A stretch of 64,000 nt of DNA from Ctena decussata (taxonomy: Eukaryota; Mollusca; Bivalvia; Lucinida; Lucinidae), in the NCBI GenBank assembly GCA_963989385.1, contig OZ022503.1, positions 50,094,858-50,158,857 of the forward strand, in the 5' to 3' direction. The position numbers and the translations under genes are program-made. Below the pieces are notes generated by a model. The model had not been told where the DNA came from and made no database searches. It worked only from the letters and a program-made list of their open reading frames with translations. Below, one piece after another: positions 24,201 to 36,200 of the stretch. The first letter of the stretch is position 1, and every line of letters starts with the position of its first letter.

Positions 24201-27200
24201 TTTGGCAGACTGTGGTGCCTCGCCTGTCTACATATTGCCACAAAATAGAGCTAAGACAGAAAACTTGATGCAAAGTTTATGCCCCCAATGCCGATGACAA
24301 CAACAAACAAGAAATGTTACAGTGTGTAACAAATGCCCCCGAAGGCCCCTTAACTGACCTTTGAGCCCTAGTTGTGACCTTGACCCTGGGCATAGAACCT
24401 GAGTCTTGCACATGATATACATTCTCATTTCGGTTTACTTTTCTGTAATGTTTAAATGCACTTTGGAAGTTTAAGAGGATTCAAGGGGACTTAATTCAAC
24501 CACTAACCAAACTGTGTTGTGTCCTTGACATTGGGTGTGGGAACCTAAATGTCTCACCTTACATAACTTCGTTATACTTTACTTTTCTTTACATTACCAT
24601 TTTATCATGATCCGGACTTCGGGCAACAGAACCATAATTTGTTTGTGGCATATTCACTGTTTTATACCTTTTCATGAGGTTAAATGAAGTTTACTTCAGA
24701 AGTCTTTAGGTAATTGAGGATGAATGACTTGACCTTTGACCTCTGGGTATGACCTTGACCTTGGTTGTGGGAACCTATGTCTTGTGCATGGTAATTTATC
24801 TAATTAGGCTTTATGGTTCTTTAAAGTTTGCTTTGGTACTTTTCTGAGTAATCGCCGAGACACGGTTTGACCTCTGACCCCAGGTTGTGACCTTGACCTT
24901 GGATTTGGGATCATAAATATTGTGTGTAACATACCTTCTCATTATGGTTTACCTTTCTGTGAAGTTTGATGACATTAGCTTCAGCAGGTTTAAAGCTATC
25001 ATAGAGGCAAGATTTGACCTTTGACCCCCAATTGTGACCTTGACCTTGAACCTGGCAACCCAAATGTGATGTGCAACACAACTTCTCATTATGTTTCATC
25101 TTTCTGTGGAGTTCTGTTAAATTTGCTTCAGCAGTTTATAAGTAATCGCTGAGAGCCAATTTTGAGACACAATTTGACTTTTGACCCAACTGTGGCCTTG
25201 ACCTTGGGCGTAGGGACTTAAGTCTTGTGCGTGACACACCTTCTAATTATGCTCTATCTTTCTGTGAAGTTTCGTCAAATTTGCTTCAGTAGTTTTAAAA
25301 TTATTGCCGAGACACGATTTTGAGACACAATTTGACCTTTGACCTGATTGTGGCCTTGACCTTGGGCGTTGGGACCTAAGCCTTTCGTGCGACACACCTT
25401 CTCATAGTGCTTTATCTTTCTGTGAAGTTTCATCACATTTGCTTCAGTAGCTTTAAAATTATCTCTGAGACACGATTTTGAGACACAATTTGACCTTTGA
25501 CCCAGTTGTGGCCTTGACCTTGGGCGTACGGACCCAAGTCTTGCGCGCGACACACCTTCTCATTATGCTTTATCTTTCTGTGAAGTTTCATCTAATTTGC
25601 TTCAGTACTTTTAAAGTTATCGCTGAGACACGATTTGTAACGGACGGACGGACGGACGGACGGACAGTCGGACGGACGGACGGTGCGATTTTAATATGCC
25701 ACCCGAAGTTCCTTCGGGGGCATAAAAAGTAATACCTATATCTCTCTTCTTCTAGTCTCAGGTGTGACCATGTCATCTCAAGAAAACATTCTCCAGAGAA
25801 ATATGTCAGAAACTATTCAAACTACTTGTGCAAATATCTCCTACCCTGAGTTTTTCTTTATACTCCCCAAGGGTTCTTCGGGAGGCCGTCAGTAGGGCTG
25901 TTTTCTCTCTCAGCTGTTGTTGTAGATCTCGGATCTCCTCTTCATTCTCCTCAATAGTTTCCTTCAGTCTTGGTATTGTCTCTAGGTTCTGTAGAAAAAC
26001 ATGAACACTTAAACCTTCAAGTGCAACAAAGTAGACAACAAAATTTATGTCTGCAAAATTTCAGCAAACGCTTTATCAAAGCTATAACATATGATATTGA
26101 GAATTCACAGAGGGCAAACAGTAAAGATACAGGTTATAAACCGCCTCATCTGGATCTAAACTGTTTGCAAATTCAAGTATTAATATGTTTAGGGCTTTAA
26201 GTGTTAACAGCTAGAAAGGCGACAGTCAAATCACACATAGGCTTAATCACTACATTGGAATATCCACCAACAACTTTTGTTAAATTTTGAATTTAAGAAT
26301 TCTGTGCTGTTTATATTAAGAGTTCTATACTACTGACATAAAAAATGCAATGATTTACAATTTAAACTTCTATACCTGCATAGTATCTATACATGTACAA
26401 TCATGTTCATACAATGCCATTTAACATTTAATGATTTGAATTATAGAATCCATAAAAAACAATGTTTATGAAATGTCAGTGTTTTTTATTTTGACAGATC
26501 TTGAAAAGCATCTAAACCTTCGAAAAGGTATCAATATTTCCATAAAACTGCACAGATGAAGCAGAAATTACAATAAACACAAAAGTCACCAATTTACCTT
26601 TTCAATGTTATCATTTTTCATAAGCTCCTGTCTGACTTGGAATTTCAAATCATCAACTTTGACCTCCATATCCTTTATTGTCTGATTGGCCAACTGTATA
26701 AAGGCAGAAAAAATACATGGATCAGGTATTGGGGGAAAAAAAAAAAAACACGAATGAATTTTGGCTGCTATCTATTTCAAACTTATAAATTATTGTACAT
26801 GATCTAATTAAGGTATATGGGCATTTTAGGGGCAGTTAATAATAAACTATGGCATTTTTGTTCATGTCTCTCTTCTATATAGGTCAACTTTTACAGAAAA
26901 GAATTTGCTCCTATAACAGCAAATTTAAGAGTAGATCCCATTAAGAAGGGCTTTGTTGTCCAGGGAGGCAAACAGGGTAATGATAGTTGTTCTCCTCAGC
27001 AAAATGGTGAGAAAACATGCAGGTAACCCAATACCCCTTTAATCAGATTGATTGATTGATTTGTTGCTTAACGTCCACGGTAAACAGCTATGGTCATGTT
27101 AACCTAACCACACTATTCCTGGGCAGGCTTAGACCTTCTAAGCGGTTAACCAGTACTAAGTGCACATACTGTCGCCAGTAACTGATAACTGCCCTTCCCG

Positions 27201-30200
27201 AATCAGCGGAAGGAGAACCAAAATATGTGGCCAGACCGGGTTTCGAACCCAGAACCTCTGACTTATGAATCAGGTGCCCTACTGATTGCGTTAGGCGGCC
27301 GGGCCCCTTTAATCAGACCTCTAAAATAAACAGAGTATTTGATGGAACCACCATGACCATTTCTGTAACATTATTTTCTACCATTAAAATTTGGACTCCC
27401 GTAATTTTGCTTTTGTAATCAGAAATCACTATTGCAAAATGGAAATGCACAACCTATCTAGCATTTTTTTCTTTCAATATTCTCAACATTAATAATATGT
27501 TGTAATTTCCAGTCAAAACATATATTTTAGTGGAGAAACAGCAAAACTTATCAAAGACATTACCATCAAAAACTTCTCTTATATGCTGCCCTATATCAAG
27601 TTTCAAGTTCACAGAGCTTTTGGTGTTATTAAAGGTTTTTACCATATATGGGCATGGCAGTAATGTCGGTCATGTGGAGGTCACTTATATAAAATTCAGT
27701 TACAATCAGCCCAATGGCATGAGAGAATAAGTCATCTAAAAATACTGACTAACACAGTAGATGGATGACAGAGCCTTCCCATCGTATTATCTCCAAATTA
27801 ACATACATAAAATAAAAAAGAAAGATTAACTACTTACATCTAAACTTCTGTTCAAATCGTCACCTTCCTTTGTGAGTTTTCTTATTTCAGTATCTCTAAC
27901 CCGAACTTGGTGACTAGGAAACAAAAGATAGGTGTGTATAACTTTCATAATATACAACGTACTGCAGCTGGAAGTATGTATCCACATCTTGTAAGCTCAG
28001 TCTGATCTGGTAGTACCTGTTTGCATACTTAGCCTGGACCTTTAACACAAAGGTGCCAAAAATGAAAACGGAAAATTTGCAAACAGTAGAGATCCAGATC
28101 CAGTGATGCAGCACTGTCAAACATTAAGAAAATGTGGTCTGATCTCATCAGTTTTGGCACTGCGTCAGTTTTGGCAATGATGGGCCAGCATATCTCAGCC
28201 ATGAAGAAACAATGATTTAAGGCAGAGTGAATCACAGTAATTTTTGCACTGCCTTTAGAAGCCTGCTGTATTAGTAACTTAGCATACCCTATTCGACTTC
28301 AGAAAATATATGATGTTTTATTATTTGGATCTGAGTCAATAAATACAACTGCCACAGCATGGTGCAGCAATATTTTCTCATCAAATTTTAACAATGTACA
28401 GGGATTGTAAAGTTCAAGGAATAAATTTAATAGCATCTACAGTATCACACTGTGCATAATATGTTTAAGCTGTAGCAAAATTAATTGTGCCCTTACTACT
28501 TACTTGGTTGATTCCAATGTTTGCTTGGTTGTTTCAAGTATAAGTTCTGCCTTTTCAACTTCTGAGGCTGCAAACATTAAATTGTAGAACTATGTCACAC
28601 ACATACAGGACTCTATAATTTTATAAAGGTATTTATAAACAGAATACTTCAAGGTGTGAATGGATACATATCCATGTTTTCCACCATCTTTACATAAGGA
28701 AACAACTTTTGTGGCTTCCAGTTTCATGGGGAATGAAGTCCTTCCAAATGGGGGTCTACTATTAAAGGAAAGAATTTGCTCCTTGAGCAAATTCTTTCCA
28801 TTATGAGTTGACCCCATTGAGAAGAGAGGCAAAAAAAAGAAAATGGTAGACCTGCTTCCCCTGAAAGTGAACCAATTTACCTTAAAACAACTTTTATTTG
28901 CACCAAAAAGTTCAGTGATATTAGAGACTGAAAATGAATCATCTAAAATTTTCAGTTCAAATGTATACATGTACGTTGCATGAAAGCCATTCCCGAATCC
29001 TGCAACTTTCTTCAAATAACATAATGGAAGTAGCGCCTAAAGACTTAGTATACAGAAAGTCATGGTTAGCACATAAAACATTAAATGGTATACAAAAAGA
29101 TCACCATTAACTACATGCTCTCCAATTTAAAGTCTCACTTCAAACCAATGGAATATTTTATAGAAAGAGATTGCCAGTTTCCAAGACAAATTAAGCTTAG
29201 ATTCCAAAGATCTGAGATATGTGACAGCTAACATGCAAACTGAGCAAGTCTTTGGGATACTGAGCAAGGATTCCATGCACAGGGGTGACTCTCTGGTCTT
29301 TGCAGTGTCACTAAAAACTTTTCTCCATGAAAACATGCACTGTGTATCCTTTAGAAAAAATGTCTTGTCAAGACAGCTCTAATAAGGGTTCAAAATGCAT
29401 GCTTTTCTGTATAAATATGAAAAATTATCCCCAAATTATCCATGTTACCCTATTATATCTGGAACACTGTGGAAACTCTAAAAAATCGTATGCTGCCGAT
29501 ACCATAAAAGTAATATGTAAGTCTAACATTCTGTTAGTTGCATGCAGACAGAATCTATTGGTATCAAAGATTTACTATCAAATAATCTGCTTAATTTGGA
29601 AATACCACAGCCAACAATACCTCTAATCTCCAGATTTCTAATCCTGTCATCTTTGTAGGACAAGTCTCGTTGGAACTTCTCAAGTTGTTCTGTTTTCTTT
29701 TTCAGATCTGTCCGTAGTTTGTCCACAGATTCCAGTGACTGATTCAGCTTTTTACCTGTGTCATTTGAGCTTGCTAGCAACTGATTCAGACGATCTTGTA
29801 ACCTCTGTGAAATGCAAGATATTTTGATTTATTTGGGTATCATGTCAGATAAGAATAGCCTTTTCTAGTAAGCCTGCAGGTGCTGGCTATTACCCACTAA
29901 AATTTACCGTAATGACCCTAAATATTCAGACAAACAGGTCTAAGCAAACATTGTAGACCCAGATCAAACTGCTCCTCCAGGAGCAGTTTGATACGGGTCT
30001 ACAACGTTTGCCATTGACTAAGCATTTGGATGCATTAACGTATACGTGTAAAATCCACTTTCTAAGAATTTTGGAACAATAATTTTAGGGTCATTAAGGT
30101 AAACCATATGTTGTGATACAGATGCTGATGCAAACATCAGGGACCAGTTGTTCAAAGCTAACAAAGGTCGATTGTTTAGTTCAAATGTACTATATGCAAA

Positions 30201-33200
30201 ATCCCTGAAATTCTGTGTAGGAAAATGTCATTTTGCAGTGCGAAAGCTTCTGCCATATTTTTCTAAAAAAATTATTGGCACACTAGGTATTATTGGTACT
30301 ACAAGACTTAATAAAACTTTGATGCTATGCTTTGAACAACTGGTCCTGACTGACAACTGTAGATATTTTCGTGCTTTCCGTTATGCAAGCTTTATGACTT
30401 TGTATACATTGTATTAAGGTTTCTCTTGTGAAAAAGCATGGCAATAGACAACACTTGGCACATACATGAAAAAAATCTGACTTAGTATATGACTAATTTT
30501 TCTCTTTTTTTTTTCTTTTCAACTTATATGTATGTAAAGATAGTTCCTCTTTTTGCATGCAACATGAAATGGAAGCTTGTTTACACAGTTATTTAAAGTA
30601 CTTCTTGAAATGGCGCTTATTTGCTTTTAAAATTACTTCTGTGGTAATTTAATTCATTTCATAATAATTGCAATTTTCTTATGTGCTTTGTCAAAATGTC
30701 TGCATGCAATGGAAAAAAGTGCTTGCATACGTATACATGTATCACAGTATCTCTAGGTACTGGGCGAGAAGTGGTTCAGCAGGTAGTGTAGACCCTGTAG
30801 ACTCTGCACTATCTGCTACTCAGCCAACTGTTCATAAAGCATTCACTGATATAATTTTTTTATGTAGATGTTTCCATTTTCAAGGTAGAAAACGGTATAA
30901 AGGTCTCTCCAAAGAGAAAAGGAAAAACAGGTGTTAACTTTGAAGTGCTAAAAATAAAAATAGTTGAATCTGCAAAGAATCAAGATCCAGATGAGGTGGC
31001 TTAACAAGAGCCACCTCATCTGGGTCTACACTGTTAGCCCCTTTGTCTTTAAATTCCCAATTTGATATAGCTTGGATGAAACACTTTATGAAATTTTACA
31101 GACACAAATTTTGTCTTCTACTTTTTTGGCACTTAAGGGTTAACACAGGAATTCTGAACCTCCTAGACGCTATGTTAATCTTCAAAATGCCTAAAAGCAG
31201 ATGTCATAATCTACGTCCTCAAAATTTCAAACAATGTTTCATCCAAGTGATATATCATACTGAGAATTCAAAGAAAAGAGAGCAAATAGTATAGATCCAG
31301 ACAAGGTGGCTCATTATGATCCAGCTCATCTGGATCTATGCTGTTTGCAAATTCAACTTTTTTCATTTCAGGCTCTTTAAATGTAAATAAAGTTATGGCC
31401 ATTTCACAATCAAGTCCAGTCTGTATAGTGTTCATAGACCCTTGCAGACCAGAATAATATTGCAATGATGGATGGATAAATGACTTGCGACTTTCACATC
31501 TTTTTCAAGAGTATTTTAGTCATATCAGGATGATGGAAGAGTGATTATGAAAGGCTATATTCAATCATGCACTGTTTTGGTTGGAATAGAATCTTGCCTC
31601 CAGGGGAACACGAAACCCGCAATCATTTCAATGCATTTGAGTCATATCAAAATGATGGGAGGGTAATTATGAAAGGTATGTGCAATGAAGCGCTGTTTCG
31701 GTTTGGACAGAATCTGCCGCCAGCTAGACTCAAACCCATGACCCCATGATCCGAAGTTGGGACTCAGCCTCGTAGAAGCTTCAATTAAAAGTACATTGGT
31801 GACAAAAAATTCAGTGTACTGGATACTGAACTTCCACAAATAAAAAATTAATTTTCATGTAAAAAGGAGTCCCTGTAGCTCAGTTGGTTATGCGACGGCC
31901 TGCTAATCTAGCGGTCCCCGGTTTGATATCTGCTAGAGGAGAAAATGTGCTTTCAACTGTAAATGCAGTTCCATTGCACACAGCCTCTTAATATCACCCT
32001 CCTATTGTCCTGATATGACTGAAATACTGTTGAAAAGGACGTAAATTTGCCAAATCATGCAATCATGTTACATACGGCTCAAGACAGATTTTGTCATGAA
32101 ACCACACGTATAGCATTGAGCAAGCAAGGTCTGTGCTTTATTATGTATTCTTTCACAGGTATTTAATTCTATTAACAAGTCAGGTTCAAATATCTTAGTT
32201 TATTTGTATTGAAAAGAAATTTAATTGCTTTTGTCAATGTCACTATTGCTTTACAGACAAAGAAAAGTCCTTGATTTGATATCAGCTTATCGGTCTGAAT
32301 AGGTATCATTAGACATTTTTCAATTTGATAGATTAGCGTTGAATTTCTTTAAAACTGGATGGTGTCAGAGTAGCTATCACTCTTCACAAGTCTGAGATAA
32401 GGGAACAAGAGCATCATCACCCATCTAAGGAAATGTAACTAAACAGTTGCCGAGTTTATATGCCGAGCGGAATTATATCCGCTGTTCTAGCCTGATTGGA
32501 TGTAAACTATAGGAGGAGTTATTTGGAAACGAAATGATTATGCTGGACTAACAGGGGCAATAACTCTGTTAATAAGGAATGCAGAATTACCTGATCTTTT
32601 ACTCATCAAAAATCAGCTTCCTAAGGTGAAGAAATCAGCTTCCTAAGGTGAAGAAATCAGCTTCCTAAGGTGAAGCGATTCAGGAGTTGGAAAATTGCCA
32701 ATGCTGATTTTATTAAAGGGCTGTAACTCTGCTAAAAGATATTTTGGGCATAGCCTCAAACTACTATGCACTGGTTCACCTCATAGTCTTAATATTTACA
32801 AGGTTTCAGATAAATCAGATAAAAACTGTTATCTGGAAACAAACAAGTTAAAAATTGAAGGGGCTGTAACTCTGCTAAAAATCCTGGAGCACAACCGGGA
32901 AATGATATGCCCTAGTCCATCTCACAGTCTTACTATACACCAAGTTTCAGCTCAAACAGATGTAAACTGTAAGAAAAGTTATCCAGAAACGAAAAAGTTA
33001 CTGATGGACACTCACAGACACCAGCACTATAACATTATACATTCCCGTTTTCAAACAGGCATATAAAAGGATACTTTCTCTTAATATTCTGCAACAACAA
33101 TCCGAACATGATGCTGTTTTGGAAAGACAGAACAAGAATATTTTGCATCTCACCTGTGAAATATAGGTCAATGGTAGGAATAACTGCATTATCCCTCATG

Positions 33201-36200
33201 AACATTCTAAGAAGAAACTTTTTGTCAGGTGTATTGACTGTAGGTATCATACTTTGAAACGAAAGGACTAAAATGCTAGGGTCAACAAAATTTTGCAAAT
33301 TTTACGAAGTCAGTAGACCATGAAATATATGTAAAGGGTAAAACTGATTTTAACAGCCCTCAAGAACATTCTAAGAAGAAACATGATGCCAAGTTTGATG
33401 ATTTTAGGTATCATACTTTGTGAGAAATGGACTTAAACACTTGGGTCGACGTAATTCTGAATATAAAATTTACGAAGTCAGCAGACCATGAAATATATGT
33501 CAAGGGTAAAAATAAGAGCAACAGACCTCGAGAACATTCTAAGAAGAAGCTTTATGCCAGGTTCGATGATTGCAGGTATCATGGTTTGCAAGAAATGCAC
33601 TTAAACACTACGGTCGACGTAATTGTTGACGGATGGACATACGGAAAAGTGAACTCCTATATTGCACCTTGCAAAAGCAGGTTCGACAAAAAATGCTAGA
33701 CAGTTGAATTTTTAAAGATGCAAATTCAGATGAGCCAGTTCATAATGCTGTTTGCCCTCTAGCTATTGGATTCTTAATAGTATGACTTGGATGAAACATT
33801 TTTTGAAAATTTTTTTATGCTTTCATGTTTCACTGCAGGAAAGGTCTTTACCTCATTTTCTTTCTTTTCTGCCTCATATTTTGTCTTGAAATCTTCTAGC
33901 TCTGATAACTTGCTCTTCAGATCTTGTTTTTCTTTCTCCCTGAAATACAGTAATTAAACTGATGTTACAGCCGATAGTTACTGTATAGTAACTTGGGTCT
34001 GGTGACTGTGTTTATCACGCAAAGTATATTAGGTAAGGCCACTCTTTTTCTCATGCCACAACTCGTCTGGATGGAATTACTGTAAATGGGTAAATATGTA
34101 CATAGGTTTAATTCATCAATATGAGTATATTGCAGCTGCCTATGCACTTTCAGGGGAGCAACTCCTTCATTTTCATTTTTGTCTCCCTTCTCAATAGGGT
34201 CAGCCCTTAAAGGAAAGAATTTGCTCCTGAGGAGTAAATTCTTTGCAATAAGAGCAGACCCATTTTGAAAGGACTTTGTCCTTCAGGGAAGCAAACATGA
34301 AATCACAAAAGTTGTCCTCAAATGGCAGAATGTACCCCCACCATCCTCTTCTTTGATAATATAGCAAAATAATAAAATAACATGGGGTGTCCCCATACAC
34401 CTTGAAAAAAAACATGAGAAAATCATACCCTGACTTTTCAAAAGTGTGTCATGGAACTGGGAAACTTCAAGTTCCAACAAATGCCTATATTTACAATAGC
34501 AATGCATCTGGGAACAATATTCCATATGGATCTGTGGTCTACAATATTGATACAAACTTGTGATCCCTGTCAACAACTGCACTTAATTCTTCTAAGACCT
34601 TTACATCAATAGTATGACTGACAGTGACAACTCTCTCAAAATCATCCTATTTGACTTATTCTTTGTCGATAAGACAAAATGTAATTTGCAGTGAAACTTC
34701 TTCAACACTGCCCCATGCCTAAAATACTGTACTATTCCTATTAAACACCCCGGGGTTGTGCATTTTATGAAATGAGGTGAAAGGGGCATTATTTAGAACC
34801 GAAAAAATACTAAATCAGCCACTGCCAAATACATGTAATAAACAGTATTAAGGTGAATGGATACACTTTCAGAGAAAGCAATCCTATTATTTTCCTTTTT
34901 TGCCTGCCTTCTCAAAATGGGTCAGCCTCGTAAAGAAAAGAATATGCTCCTCTAGGAGCAAATTCTTTCCTTAAAGAGTAGGCCCCATTCGAAAAGCTGT
35001 GTCCTCCAGAGACACAAACAGGAATTCATGCTGTTCCAATTTGTAAAACTGATAAATAAGCCAGTGGTTAGTAAGTCCATGTAGCATCATTTCAGGAAAA
35101 GAGGCCAGGGCATTTATTAGAGCAGAGACATTTATTAGGATTACGTTTTCTTTTCTTTTTCCTTTCAATCTTTATGAACACCTGCTTTTTCAAACTGGTA
35201 TTGGGTAAGTGAATCCCATTTAACCCAAAATCAGTATTATCTATGTTGTCTAGCTAGACCATCAGGTATCAATACTATATCCAACCATGTTTTATCACAT
35301 ACAGTGATTCAACACTTGGCAAGTGATGCTTTCTCGAAATTACACCATTTCCTGTGGTCCAGTGTTCAGAATTTTCCTGTAAATCTTGTGCATTTCTTAG
35401 TCCCCCAAAAAGCCCTTCGTGCACCAAATACATTGATAAAACTTCAATCTTACTACATGAAAGCAAGCCCCAAACATTCTGTTGATTTTCAAACGCTCCA
35501 ACCAAACATGCAAACCCCATAATAACATTGTGATGTATTAAGTCAAAGTGTTTGCGAATTCTACAACAACATTCCGAGAGACCACTTTCATGGGAAAATA
35601 TTGTCCTTGTCTGAATATGCATGAAGCATAAAGCCTTTTCTTGGAAAGTTATTAACATAAACCCAGCAGGCACACAACATCTAAATCACGTCAGTATGAC
35701 ATCATTTTGATGTCATATGCCCGCTGGGAAGAGATTTGTTGGTAATCTGAATAGATACAAAGCTGAACCAGAACACTTGAAGAGATTCAATGCCACAGAT
35801 CCCACTTTATGCTAGTCATAGGCAAGATATAAACTGTTGAAAGGGCCGTTTAACCCCAAATGAGCTGCGACACAATAAACCAACACAGTGGCATGTGGGC
35901 CCAGCAAAGACTCAGATCAGCCCAGTCTGATCAGTCTTCACTGTTGACCTGGAGGTAGCTTAGACTCTTAAAGTGCACTGCAAAGATCCACCCAGTCTGA
36001 TCAGTCTTCACAGTCGACAATTGGAGGTAGCTTAGACCCCTACCCTTTTAAAGTCCACAGCAAAGACTAACCAGAATGGGTGAATGACTAGGCTGACCTG
36101 AGTCTTTGCTGGGCGCACATTTCATTTTGTTGGTTTTGTCATGTCATGGCTCAAATGATCTCACGGCTCATATTAATGATCTCTATCTACGTAGTCACAT

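Noticed and set aside
11504..25727. CRISPR array
   Set aside because: Repeats are 145-180 bp without spacers, in an animal genome; they are transposon arrays.
27232..27303. tRNA-Met-like gene
   Set aside because: Part of a SINE with (ATCA)n tail and a 14-bp target duplication.
30148..30417. 89-codon plus-strand open frame
   Set aside because: Spans the MITE with GGGACCAGTTGTTCAAAGC ends.
31869..31942. tRNA gene
   Set aside because: Mutated B box and unpaired acceptor stem, followed by a SINE 3' domain; scored as SINE.
35275..35673. 132-codon minus-strand open frame
   Set aside because: No supported splice joins to gene 1 or 2, unremarkable composition, and its edge overlaps a CCCAGCAGGCA MITE.
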